Shown here: positions 7,994 to 15,977 of the stretch, in pieces
Position numbering within the stretch: position 1 is the first letter of the stretch
How the letters are laid out: each line of letters begins with the position of its first letter
Source: Akkermansiaceae bacterium
GTDB taxonomy: Bacteria > Verrucomicrobiota > Verrucomicrobiia > Verrucomicrobiales > DEV007
NCBI GenBank assembly: GCA_024233005.1
Contig: JACKQE010000010.1
Location: 62,001 to 126,000 of the forward strand
Length of the DNA stretch: 64,000 nucleotides
Reading direction: 5' to 3'
Translations under genes and position numbers: made by a program
The notes under the pieces: generated by a model
Database searches by the model: none
What the model was told of the DNA's origin: nothing
What the model saw: the letters and a program-made list of their open reading frames with translations, nothing else

Positions 7994-9514
7994 ATGCGAT
8001 CATCACTTCAATCTCTGATCCACCGGGCTGCGGCTGTTTTTTTGACCATCGGAGCCTTGTCCCGCCCCCTCATGGCCCAGGATCCGGAGCCAGCGGCGTC
8101 CCGTCCCAACATCCTTTTTCTCTTTGCGGACGATCTGTCCTACGAGGTTCTTGGGTTCATGGGGAACCGTGAGGTCGCAACCCCGCATCTGGACGCGCTT
8201 GCCGCCAAAGGGACGGTGTTCACCCATGCCTACAACATGGGATCCTGGAGTGGCGCGGTGTGTGTCGCCAGCCGGCACATGTTGAACACTGGATTGTCAG
8301 TCTGGCGGGCTGAAAAAGCCGCCGCTGCCTTGGGTTCCGGTGGCCGAAAGAAGAACGGACAGGGCCAGCCTCCCAGTCCGGGAGAACCCAATTTCAAGGA
8401 AAAGGGATGGCTCTGGTCCCAGTTGATGTCGGCAGCAGGCTATGAGACCTGCTTCACGGGAAAATGGCATGTTAATGCCGATCCGAAAGCCATCTTTCAG
8501 CAAGTCGGGACGGTGCGGGCAGGCATGCCCAAGGACACCAAGGAAGGTTACAACCGTCCGCTGGAAGGACTCCCCGATCCCTGGTCTCCCAGTGATCCGA
8601 AATTCGGTGGTTACTGGGAAGGCGGCACGCACTGGAGTGAGGTCGTTGCCAATGAGGCCATCGGATTTCTCGAATCTGCCCGCGCGGGGAATCGCCCCCA
8701 CTTTATGTATGTCGCTTTCAATGCCGCCCATGATCCTCGACAGGCTCCCCAGTCCTACATCGACCGTTATCCGGCCTCCAAGGTGGCCGTTCCTGAAGAC
8801 TTTTTGCCTGAGTATCCCTGGGCCGAACCCATGGCAAGTGGACGCGGGCTGCGCGATGAAAAGCTCGCCCCGTTTCCCCGGACCCGTCATGCGGTGCAGG
8901 TGAACCGGCAGGAGTATTTTGCCCTCATTAGTCACCTGGATGATCAAATCGGCCGCATTGTGGCTGCCTTGGAAAAATCCGGAAAGGCCGACAAGACCTG
9001 GATTTTCTTCACTGCGGACCACGGTTTGGCGGTCGGGCATCACGGCTTGATGGGCAAACAGAATCCCTTTGACCATAGTATTCGGGTGCCATTTTTTGTT
9101 GTTGGACCCGGCGTCAAGGCCGGACAGAGGCTCGATGCTCCCATTTATCTGCAGGATGTCATGCCGACGAGTCTCGAGCTCGCGGGAATAACGGTGCCCG
9201 ACCGTGTCGAATTCCACAGTCTCCTGCCGCTCCTCAAGGGAGACTCTGGCAATAGGAGATCCCGGATCTACCAGTCCTATCTGAAAAACCAACGGGGGTT
9301 GGTTCGGGGGGATTACAAGCTGGTGCTTTACCCCACGGCGCCGAAAATGCTCCTGTTCAATCTGAAAGAAGATCCGAAGGAAATGCGTGACCTCGCGGCC
9401 GATCCGGCTTTCGCGGCCATTCTGCGGTCATTATTCCTGGACTTGTTGGCGGAACAAAAGATGCTTGAAGATTCCCTGGATCTCCGGAAGGCTTTTCCAA
9501 ACTTGGCTCCCTAA
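7994..9514 (+). CDS. Secreted type I sulfatase
   Basis: A 506-residue alkaline-phosphatase-superfamily sulfatase with a signal peptide (about 1-28, cleavage near L-M-A-Q). The N-terminal metal site F-A-D-D-L-S-Y (44-50) and the formylglycine motif C-V-A-S-R (C90) fit the C-x-P/A-S-R consensus. Cys90 should therefore be converted by a formylglycine-generating enzyme. The later T-A-D-H-G-L-A-V-G-H-H-G segment carries further metal and sulfate ligands. It would hydrolyse sulfate esters, probably from polysaccharides, in the periplasm or outside the cell. The exact substrate is not readable. Its stop overlaps the stop of the convergent PQQ-repeat gene by four bases (9511-9514). Confidence 0.92.
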   Translation: MRSSLQSLIHRAAAVFLTIGALSRPLMAQDPEPAASRPNILFLFADDLSYEVLGFMGNREVATPHLDALAAKGTVFTHAYNMGSWSGAVCVASRHMLNTGLSVWRAEKAAAALGSGGRKKNGQGQPPSPGEPNFKEKGWLWSQLMSAAGYETCFTGKWHVNADPKAIFQQVGTVRAGMPKDTKEGYNRPLEGLPDPWSPSDPKFGGYWEGGTHWSEVVANEAIGFLESARAGNRPHFMYVAFNAAHDPRQAPQSYIDRYPASKVAVPEDFLPEYPWAEPMASGRGLRDEKLAPFPRTRHAVQVNRQEYFALISHLDDQIGRIVAALEKSGKADKTWIFFTADHGLAVGHHGLMGKQNPFDHSIRVPFFVVGPGVKAGQRLDAPIYLQDVMPTSLELAGITVPDRVEFHSLLPLLKGDSGNRRSRIYQSYLKNQRGLVRGDYKLVLYPTAPKMLLFNLKEDPKEMRDLAADPAFAAILRSLFLDLLAEQKMLEDSLDLRKAFPNLAP

Positions 9515-10785
9515 GGCGAAGCCTCGACGGAGGCTTCAGTCTTGCTGGTGAACGCATAAACGATACCGTCCTCCGCGCAAATCACCAGGGTGCCTCTCGA
9601 AATGGCCGGGGAGGCACTGACCTGCGCCCCCAGATCGAAGGCGAAAAGTTCGGCACCGGTGGCGGGATTCAAGGCATAGAGTCGGGCGTCCTTGCCGGCG
9701 ATCCAGACCGCATCCCGGCAGACCACCGGAGAGGCATCGACATCCCGGCGGGTGGTAAAACTCCAAGCCAGCGTGCCGTCGATCCGGTTCAGGGCGATCA
9801 ATTTCTTGTCCCGACCGCCGATGTAGACCATATCCTTGGACACGGCAGGGGAGCTCTGGTATTCACCTCCTCCAGTGTGGGTCCAAATCCGATCTCCGCT
9901 TTCCAAATCCAAGGCCAGGACTTCCCCTCCGTAATGTCCGACGTAAACCACCCCGTCCCTGGCGGCAGATGAATTCGCAATGTAGGCCCCCACTTCCTGC
10001 TCCTGGAGTTTTTCTCCAGTCAGGGCTGAGACCACGTGGAGGATGTTGTCACACCCTCCAAAAATGACGGCCGTCTGACTGCCTGTTTTGGCAAGGGACG
10101 GCGTGCTGACGATGGCATTGCCGGTTTCGATTTTCCAAATTTCCTTCCCTGTGGCGGCATTGACGCAATAGAGAAAAGTGTCATAGCTCCCGACGAAAGC
10201 GCGTGTTTCCGGAGCCGATCGGCCGTCGCCGACAGGAAGTTCCAACAGGTTGATGCCTCCTTCAATCTTGTCATTGGTCTCAAACTTCCACTGTTCCTTG
10301 CCATCTTCAGCACCAAGACCATAGAGCACGCCGGCCTGGTCGCCGAACAGCACCAGATTTCCCGCCACAGCCGCGGCTCCGACCACCCCGCCGAGGCATT
10401 CGTGGGCCCAGATTTCTTTCCCTGTGGCGAGATCGAGGCACCGGAAGGTGCTGTCCTGACCTCCGAAATAGACGCGTCCCTTCATGATGACCGGCGTGGC
10501 CACGAGGGGAGGGCGTTTCTTGCCTGGCGCCAGCGGTGACTCATAAGTCCAGAGCGGCACCAGAGGGGGCACCAGATTCTCCTCGGACTGGCCCTGTCCT
10601 TCCGCATCATGCCGGAACAAGGGCCAATCCTGGGTGACTGAGGAACCGGATGAGTTGGATGCCGCGGAGGCATCATCGCCGGTCTTTGAGGAATCACAGG
10701 AGATTAGGGTAACCATGCTGAGCCCAAGGATCCAGGAATGGAAAAAAAGGGAAGCAGATCGGAGGCGGGCAAGTGGGGTTAGCAT
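9511..10785 (-). CDS. PQQ-like beta-propeller lipoprotein
   Basis: A 424-residue protein with a lipoprotein signal (hydrophobic 12-27, lipobox L-I-S-C with Cys30), a Ser/Asp-rich linker and then repeated beta-propeller blades. Blade motifs such as C-L-D-L-A-T-G-K-E-I-W, C-V-N-A-A-T-G-K-E-I-W and A-L-N-P-A-T-G-A-E-L-F recur about every 40 residues. They are typical of PQQ-like repeats, as in BamB-type scaffold proteins and quinoprotein dehydrogenases. No dehydrogenase catalytic residues are evident, so a scaffold or binding role at a membrane is more likely. A terminator-like hairpin lies just upstream of the start (10841-10878). Confidence 0.85.
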   Translation of the reverse strand: MLTPLARLRSASLFFHSWILGLSMVTLISCDSSKTGDDASAASNSSGSSVTQDWPLFRHDAEGQGQSEENLVPPLVPLWTYESPLAPGKKRPPLVATPVIMKGRVYFGGQDSTFRCLDLATGKEIWAHECLGGVVGAAAVAGNLVLFGDQAGVLYGLGAEDGKEQWKFETNDKIEGGINLLELPVGDGRSAPETRAFVGSYDTFLYCVNAATGKEIWKIETGNAIVSTPSLAKTGSQTAVIFGGCDNILHVVSALTGEKLQEQEVGAYIANSSAARDGVVYVGHYGGEVLALDLESGDRIWTHTGGGEYQSSPAVSKDMVYIGGRDKKLIALNRIDGTLAWSFTTRRDVDASPVVCRDAVWIAGKDARLYALNPATGAELFAFDLGAQVSASPAISRGTLVICAEDGIVYAFTSKTEASVEASP

Positions 10786-10840
10786 TTCTGGGAAAATCTA
10801 GGGAATTGGGGGGGATTTTGACAAGGCTGAGCGACTTTGG

Positions 10841-10878
10841 GAAAAACGCCCCCAAATGCCTGCTGGCGGCTTTGGGGG
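10841..10878 (-). terminator. Terminator-like hairpin upstream of the PQQ lipoprotein gene
   Basis: Read on the minus strand, an 8-bp stem CCCCCAAA / TTTGGGGG (10871-10878 with 10849-10856) is extended by GCC/GGC. It is followed by C-G-TTTTT, so it has the form of an intrinsic terminator. No minus-strand gene precedes it, so it may be a leader attenuator of the PQQ gene or insulate that gene from antisense transcription. Confidence 0.45.
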
Positions 10879-11161
10879 ATGATCCGGGGTGGTAGGGCCT
10901 TCTTGCTGTCAGCGGCGGGTCAGAGAGCGATCTGGGAGTGTGTTTTCAAAGTGCTTAAATAGAACGCGGTAGGGTTCGTTTGGTTAAAAAAGATTTTAAA
11001 CTGGCATCTCATTCTTTTGAAATTTAGTCTTTGGAAAATGTGAAACGAATAATGCCAAATTCCACCGAAGAATCACGGTTTTGAACTGCGGAACGCCAAA
11101 ATAGGGAGGGGGGTGAAATTGGATGATTGAAAGACCGGCGTGCTTCGCGCACACTTCCGGC
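10879..11161. other. Divergent intergenic region
   Basis: With the hairpin to its left, this forms a gap of about 380 bases between the PQQ lipoprotein gene and the exported methyltransferase gene. It becomes AT-rich at 10985-11060, where promoters for the plus-strand gene are expected. No coding frame with family features was seen. Confidence 0.5.
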
Positions 11162-11899
11162 ATGATCAGGATTCCCTTTCCGCTGACTGCTGCCTTTTTT
11201 GCCGCCTTTTTCCTGTGGGTTTCGCCGGGGCGGGCTCAATCGACCCCGAGCCAACCTTTGCCAGACCATTATACCCAGCAGGAGCCGACTCGTGACGGGA
11301 CCGGAAAAATCTACATGGGCCGGGAAATCTCCCAAGTGGTGGGGCATACGGCCGTGACCTGGCTGGAACGGCCGGAGCGCGAGCGTGAGGAGATGCCTGA
11401 TCTTGTTATTGAAAACATGGAATTGAAGCCCACCGATGTGGCCGTTGATGTGGGAGCTGGATCCGGCTATTTCAGTTTTCGGATGGCCCCCAAAGTGCCC
11501 CAGGGCAAGGTAATTGCCGAGGACATCCAGCAGCCGATGCTCGATTTTATCTCCGAGCGTTCGAAACAGCTGGGCGTAAAGAATGTGGAAACCCTGCTCG
11601 GAACGGTTGAGGACACCAAGCTGGCCGAAAATTCTGTCGACGTCGTGTTGCTGGTCGATGCCTACCATGAGTTCTCCCATCCCCGGGAGATGATGCTTTC
11701 CATTTTCAAGGGGCTGAAGTCCGGCGGGCGCCTGATCCAATTGGAATACCGTGGGGAGGACAAGTTCGTCCCGATCAAACCCTTGCACAAGATGACCGAG
11801 AAACAGGTCATCCTTGAGCAATCGTCCGTGGGCTTCAAACACGTGGAAACGCGATCCTTTCTTCCCAGCCAGCATTTTCTGGTCTTCGTCAAACCTTGA
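11162..11899 (+). CDS. Exported class I SAM-dependent methyltransferase
   Basis: A 245-residue protein with an apparent signal peptide (Arg, then hydrophobic 5-20, small-residue cleavage near G-R-A-Q) before a class I methyltransferase domain. The SAM-binding motif V-D-V-G-A-G-S-G-Y-F is at about 95-104, the acidic end of strand 2 is V-I-A-E-D, and the D-V-V-L-L-V-D-A-Y-H strand follows. Export of a SAM-dependent enzyme is odd, because SAM is cytoplasmic, but such proteins recur in Planctomycetota and Verrucomicrobiota. A membrane anchor is an alternative to secretion. The frame opens 13 codons earlier; the ATG at 11162 places the signal peptide at the N-terminus. The next gene starts 64 bases downstream on the same strand. 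Confidence 0.8.
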   Translation: MIRIPFPLTAAFFAAFFLWVSPGRAQSTPSQPLPDHYTQQEPTRDGTGKIYMGREISQVVGHTAVTWLERPEREREEMPDLVIENMELKPTDVAVDVGAGSGYFSFRMAPKVPQGKVIAEDIQQPMLDFISERSKQLGVKNVETLLGTVEDTKLAENSVDVVLLVDAYHEFSHPREMMLSIFKGLKSGGRLIQLEYRGEDKFVPIKPLHKMTEKQVILEQSSVGFKHVETRSFLPSQHFLVFVKP

Positions 11900-11963
11900 T
11901 CCGGACCACTGAGTTTTTCTCCCCCAATCCATCCGATCTTCGGAAATTTCCCTGACTTTTGTC

Positions 11964-12761
11964 GTGCAATTCCACGTGGTCCACGCCCTTGTCCTCCGGT
12001 ATCTGTTCCTCTTCTCGAGGGCGCCCATCCGGCTTGCCGAATTGATGTTCTGGCCTCTGATGAACCTCCTGGTGTGGGGGAATCTTACGGTCTACATGCA
12101 GCAAAGGACAGATCCCTCCCGCCCTGCGGAAGTCACCTTTCTTTTTGGAGCGGTGATTCTGTGGGACGTGTTGTTCCGCTCACAACAGGGGGTGGCGGTC
12201 TTCTTTCTGGAGGACGTCTGGTCGCGCAATCTGCTGAATATTTTTGCCGCCCCCGTCAGGATTGGGGATTATCTGGCGGCCACTTACATGGTGGGGTTGC
12301 TCAGATCCGCCATCACCGTCACTCTCCTGGCGGTGCTCACCTGGTTTCTTTATGCCTTCGATATTTTCCGGTTGGGATTCTGGTTGCTGCCCTTCGCGGG
12401 AAATCTGATGATTTTTGGTTGGGCTTTGGGGATGATATCGACCGCCTTGATTCTCCGTTTCGGTCCAGCCGCGGAAACCTTGGCCTGGGCCATCCCGTTT
12501 TTCATCCAACCCTTCGCGGCCGTGTTTTACACGGTGGAATCCATGCCTTCCTGGATGCAGAAAATCGCAAACATTCTGCCCTGCACCCACGTGTTCGAAG
12601 GGATGCGGACCGTTTTGGTCAAAGGGCGTCCCGACTGGAGCAGTCTCCTTTGGGCGACCGCGTTGAATCTCGTGTTGTTGGCTCTGGCCGGCTGGCTGTT
12701 CGCCCACATCATGAAAGTGGCCCGGGAGCGGGGCCTGATCACGAAATTCGCCACTCAATAA
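11964..12761 (+). CDS. ABC-2 type transporter permease
   Basis: A 265-residue membrane protein with about six hydrophobic segments and the ABC-2 layout. Features include an N-terminal amphipathic stretch, the L-M-F-W-P-L-M-N-L first helix, a long cytoplasmic region W-S-R-N-L-L-N-I-F-A-A-P that would contact an ATPase, and a late P-F-F-I-Q-P-F-A-A-V-F-Y helix pair. Members export polysaccharides, lipids or drugs together with a separate ATP-binding subunit. None is encoded next to it, so this is an orphan permease in this window. The start used is GTG at 11964; no ribosome-binding site confirms it. The 3' end overlaps the convergent HAD gene by seven bases. Confidence 0.8.
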   Translation: MQFHVVHALVLRYLFLFSRAPIRLAELMFWPLMNLLVWGNLTVYMQQRTDPSRPAEVTFLFGAVILWDVLFRSQQGVAVFFLEDVWSRNLLNIFAAPVRIGDYLAATYMVGLLRSAITVTLLAVLTWFLYAFDIFRLGFWLLPFAGNLMIFGWALGMISTALILRFGPAAETLAWAIPFFIQPFAAVFYTVESMPSWMQKIANILPCTHVFEGMRTVLVKGRPDWSSLLWATALNLVLLALAGWLFAHIMKVARERGLITKFATQ

Positions 12762-13456
12762 CCGGAGTTTCGCGCGGCAAAATTCCGGGCCGCCTCGACC
12801 AGTTCATCATAAGTTTCCACGCAGTAAGCCGGATCCTCGGTCAGCATGGCTTCCCGACCGTTGGCACCCCAACAGACCGCGATGGAAGGCATCCCCGCCA
12901 GCCGGGCAGCCTCAATGTCCCGTGTCTCATCACCGATGTAGAGGCAGGTCTCGGGAGATTCGGCCTGAGCTTTGAGGAGGCTTTTGAGCCGGGAGGCTTT
13001 TCCGAAAAGGCTGGCGCCGGCTTCCACAAAGCGGAAACAGTCGAGCAAGGAGTGCCTCTTGAGGAATTGTTTCACATTCTCCGCGGCATTGCTGCTTAGA
13101 ATGCCAATCCGGAACCCATCGGTCGAGAGGGTGCGGATGGCGTCGATGGTGCCGGGAAAAGGTTGCACTGAATCGATCCGTTTGGTCAGTTGACGACGGA
13201 TCCGGGTGACCACGCGCACCGCGAGGATCCGGGAAATGCCCAAATGATGTAGCAAGGCTCGCGTGTTGAGATTGCGGAGGGTCTGAACTTCCTCCCGCGA
13301 CACCGTTCTAAGGCCAAAGTCGCCGGCGATCTCATTGTAAATGGTCAGTCCCGTTTCGATGGTGTCAGCCAACGTGCCATCAAAATCGAAGACCAAGAGA
13401 GGTGGCAACGCATTGTTTGCTGCGTTCTGGGGGGGCAGAGCTGGGGAATTCACCAT
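12755..13456 (-). CDS. HAD-family phosphatase, phosphoglycolate-phosphatase-like
   Basis: A 233-residue HAD hydrolase. Motif I is F-D-F-D-G-T (23-28), with nucleophile Asp24 and acid/base Asp26. Motif II is I-G-I-L-S-S-N-A, a Lys is present in F-G-K-A-S-R-L-K, and motif IV is Y-I-G-D-E-T-R-D-I-E-A-A. A helical cap between motifs I and II fits the Gph-like subgroup that dephosphorylates small phosphorylated metabolites, possibly phosphoglycolate. The frame is open to 13495; the ATG at 13456 is preferred for length. It is followed downstream by the convergent ABC permease gene and preceded by the STAS gene 66 bases away on the same strand, so the two may share a transcript. Confidence 0.85.
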   Translation of the reverse strand: MVNSPALPPQNAANNALPPLLVFDFDGTLADTIETGLTIYNEIAGDFGLRTVSREEVQTLRNLNTRALLHHLGISRILAVRVVTRIRRQLTKRIDSVQPFPGTIDAIRTLSTDGFRIGILSSNAAENVKQFLKRHSLLDCFRFVEAGASLFGKASRLKSLLKAQAESPETCLYIGDETRDIEAARLAGMPSIAVCWGANGREAMLTEDPAYCVETYDELVEAARNFAARNSGY

Positions 13457-13522
13457 GGGCTTCCCCAGTGTGGTCGAGGCCTGTCCTCCATGCAAGGCCG
13501 TCTGCGAAAATTTCCCGGCTTT

Positions 13523-13852
13523 TCAAGCTGCCACAACGGGGCGGCTCTCGATCCTGAACACGCGATCCAAGCGCAGCATGCGAAGCACTCTCTGGACCGG
13601 TGGCTGGGGATTGATGAGGGAGATGACACTTTGGGCCTGGGGCATCATTTCCTGCAATGCCAACAGCGAGTGGACGGCCAGACTGTCGATTCGCTCAACG
13701 TGGCCCATGTCAATGTTCAGGCTATGCGCGTCGGCAAACGCGGGACCATGGTGGACTTCCTCCTCGAACTTTCTGGCCGCACCAGCTTCAAAATGAACCT
13801 CTTCGATGGCAATTTCCAGAACAGACCCGGCTTGATGATAGGATAGTGTCAT
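13523..13852 (-). CDS. STAS-domain protein (anti-sigma-factor-antagonist type)
   Basis: A 109-residue single-domain protein. The central L-N-I-D-M-G-H-V-E-R-I-D-S-L-A-V-H-S-L-L segment (45-64) matches the STAS core, where the Ser following I-D is the residue phosphorylated by an anti-sigma-factor kinase in SpoIIAA/RsbV-like proteins. The N-terminal V-L-E-I-A-I strand fits the same fold. It probably acts in a partner-switching or phospho-signalling pathway, but no kinase or phosphatase partner is adjacent. It is divergent to a stand-alone receiver-domain gene across an AT-rich 143-bp spacer. Confidence 0.75.
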   Translation of the reverse strand: MTLSYHQAGSVLEIAIEEVHFEAGAARKFEEEVHHGPAFADAHSLNIDMGHVERIDSLAVHSLLALQEMMPQAQSVISLINPQPPVQRVLRMLRLDRVFRIESRPVVAA

Positions 13853-13995
13853 AGGTGCAATTTTTGTAACTAGTCTAAATTCCCATTAAAAATAAAATTA
13901 TCAATTACGAATATCATAAATAATATCAATGGGTCTTTTGAAATTTAAATAATATTGATAAATACCGTGAACCGTGCGAAGATAGTGTCACTACC
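13853..13995. promoter_or_regulatory. AT-rich divergent promoter region between STAS and receiver genes
   Basis: This spacer is mostly A+T, in contrast to its GC-rich flanks, and separates two divergent signalling genes. A short inverted repeat TATCAAT (13924-13930) / ATTGATA (13954-13960) lies within it. Exact promoter hexamers cannot be assigned with confidence. Confidence 0.45.
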
Positions 13996-14376
13996 ATGAG
14001 GGGCCGAGTTTTACTGATCGATGACAACGTGAACCTGACGACACTCACCAGTCGTGCCTTGAGCAAGGCTGGTTACGAGGTTCATGTGGAGAATGACGCT
14101 CTTCAGGCCATGAGCACTCTAAGGCGGGTGCGTCCGGAAGTCATTGTGCTCGACATGATGATGCCTGGCAGGGACGGTGCTGACATCCTCGCCGAAATCA
14201 GAGCCGACCGGATTCTTCACCCCATGCCGGTGGTGGTTCTGACCGCTTTGGCCAAGGAAGCCGCCCACATGTCGCGTCTCGGAGGTGTGGACAGTCCCGT
14301 TCTGGGCAAACCGGTGGAACTCCGGGTTTTGATCGGGGAAATTGATCGGCAGTTGGGTGTTGGCAGGGCAGCTTAA
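13996..14376 (+). CDS. Stand-alone response regulator receiver domain
   Basis: A 126-residue CheY-like protein with no output domain. All conserved receiver residues are visible: the acidic pair D9-D10 in L-L-I-D-D-N, the phospho-acceptor D53 in V-L-D-M-M-M-P, T83 in V-L-T-A-L, and K105 in L-G-K-P. It should be phosphorylated by an unlinked histidine kinase. It is divergent to the STAS gene and sits 149 bases before rpoN. It lacks the AAA+ domain of a sigma-54 activator, so its closeness to rpoN does not make it one. Confidence 0.88.
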   Translation: MRGRVLLIDDNVNLTTLTSRALSKAGYEVHVENDALQAMSTLRRVRPEVIVLDMMMPGRDGADILAEIRADRILHPMPVVVLTALAKEAAHMSRLGGVDSPVLGKPVELRVLIGEIDRQLGVGRAA

Positions 14377-14525
14377 TCCGAGGGCTCTGATCGCCTTGAT
14401 AATGGTCGGAGTCGCTCCGGATTTCCCTTGTTTCCTAGAGTCCTGAGTTTTGGCATGCTTTGTGCTGGACTTTGGTTGTAACCCGTAATACCCTGACACT
14501 GCAGGAACCTCAGTGTCCCCTTTTT

Positions 14526-15935
14526 GTGGAAACCCGTTTTGACCAGTCCCAGTCCCAGCATCAACTCCAGACCATCGCTCCGCAGATCCAGCAAAGCCTG
14601 GCTTTGTTGCAAGCGCCGACACTGGAATTGCGCCAAATGATCCAACAGGAACTCGAATCCAATCCGGTATTGGAGGACGAGACGGTTGATATTTCTTTGG
14701 AGGATGCTGGCAGTGGTGATGAAGGGGAGGACGACTTTGACGCCGAATTTGCCGAATTGTCACAACTGGATGAGGAATGGCGGCTCTACATGGCCCAGAG
14801 CCGCTCCGGTGCCTCCAACCGGGACGATGCGGATGAGCGGCACCGCTTTTTGATGGATTCGTTGGTCGAGCCCAAAACCCTGCAGGACCACCTCACGGAC
14901 CAGTTGCTTTTGGCGGACATCACCCAGGAAGAACGGGAGCTCGGAGCCATGCTCATCGGAAACATTGATGAGAGGGGATTTCTTCAGGCCAACATCGAAG
15001 ATCTTTGTTACTCCCAAGGTATCCCCCTGTCCGATCTGGAGTCGGCCCAGGCCTTGATCCAAAGTTTTGATCCGGTAGGGGTCGGCGCCACGGATCTTCG
15101 CGAATGCCTTCTCATCCAACTCGACCGACTTGGCAAGCGGCAGGGGACCGAATGGCGCATCGTTGACGAGTTCATTGACGATCTCGCCCGTCATCGTTAC
15201 CCCCAGATAGCCAAGCGCCTCGGAATCACTCCGGAGGAGGTCACCGTGGCCGCCGCCTTCATTGCGACGCTGGATCCGCGTCCAGGTTCCCGGTTTGCAG
15301 TGGGGGTGAACCAGTTCGTCACTGCGGACGTGATTGTGGAGAAGATTGACGGGATCTTTATGGTCAGTTTGAACAGCGACCAGATTCCGCATCTCCGGAT
15401 CAGCAATGCCTACAAGGATATGATGGCCGGCGGGGCTTCCGGGGAGGCCCGATCCTACATCCGCGAAAAGATCAAGGCTGGCAAATTCCTCATCCGTGCC
15501 ATCCACCAGCGCCAGCAGACCGTGGAAAGCATCGCCAAGGAGATCGTGCGAAGGCAGGCTCCCTTCCTTCACCAAGGACCGGGGCATCTCGTTCCCATGA
15601 CCATGGCCCAGGTCGCCGAGGTTGTCGGCGTCCATGAAACCACGGTAAGTCGCGCGGTGTCAGGCAAATACATTTCGACCCCCCATGGTGTCTTCGAAAT
15701 GAAATATTTTTTCACCACCGGGTTGATGACCGAAAGCGGGGAATCCGTCAGCAATTCCACGGTGAAGCAAGCGCTCGGTGAGCTGGTTTCGGCAGAGAGT
15801 ACCAAGAAACCGCTCAGCGATCAGCAACTCGTCGCCGAGCTCAAAAAACAGGGCATTGATATCGCCCGACGCACAGTGGCCAAATATCGAGAGGAACTCA
15901 ACATTCTTCCTAGCCATTTGCGTCGCACTTATTGA
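14526..15935 (+). CDS. rpoN: RNA polymerase sigma-54 factor
   Basis: A 469-residue sigma-54. The N-terminal Gln/Leu-rich activator-interaction region (L-A-L-L-Q-A-P-T-L-E-L-R-Q) is followed by an acidic region II. The core-binding domain comes next, then the helix-turn-helix (M-A-Q-V-A-E-V-V-G-V-H-E-T-T-V-S-R-A) and the RpoN box A-R-R-T-V-A-K-Y-R-E (447-456) near the C-terminus, which reads the -24 element. It directs transcription from -24/-12 promoters together with AAA+ activators. The frame opens at a TTG at 14460; the GTG at 14526 gives the usual N-terminus, but the start is uncertain. A strong hairpin follows the stop. Confidence 0.95.
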   Translation: METRFDQSQSQHQLQTIAPQIQQSLALLQAPTLELRQMIQQELESNPVLEDETVDISLEDAGSGDEGEDDFDAEFAELSQLDEEWRLYMAQSRSGASNRDDADERHRFLMDSLVEPKTLQDHLTDQLLLADITQEERELGAMLIGNIDERGFLQANIEDLCYSQGIPLSDLESAQALIQSFDPVGVGATDLRECLLIQLDRLGKRQGTEWRIVDEFIDDLARHRYPQIAKRLGITPEEVTVAAAFIATLDPRPGSRFAVGVNQFVTADVIVEKIDGIFMVSLNSDQIPHLRISNAYKDMMAGGASGEARSYIREKIKAGKFLIRAIHQRQQTVESIAKEIVRRQAPFLHQGPGHLVPMTMAQVAEVVGVHETTVSRAVSGKYISTPHGVFEMKYFFTTGLMTESGESVSNSTVKQALGELVSAESTKKPLSDQQLVAELKKQGIDIARRTVAKYREELNILPSHLRRTY

Positions 15936-15946
15936 CAGCCGCTCCG

Positions 15947-15966
15947 CAGGGCTTTAGAAAGCCCTG
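15947..15966 (+). terminator. Strong hairpin after rpoN
   Basis: An 8-bp perfect stem, CAGGGCTT (15947-15954) with AAGCCCTG (15959-15966), has a TAGA tetraloop and is followed by GTTTACG. The T-tract is weak, so partial termination before the channel gene, which starts 12 bases later, is likely. Confidence 0.6.
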
Positions 15967-15977
15967 GTTTACGCGCT

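Noticed and set aside
13996..15935. Receiver gene plus rpoN as a sigma-54 activator operon
   Set aside because: The receiver protein has no AAA+ or DNA-binding domain and a 149-bp gap separates the genes, so it is not an NtrC-type activator.
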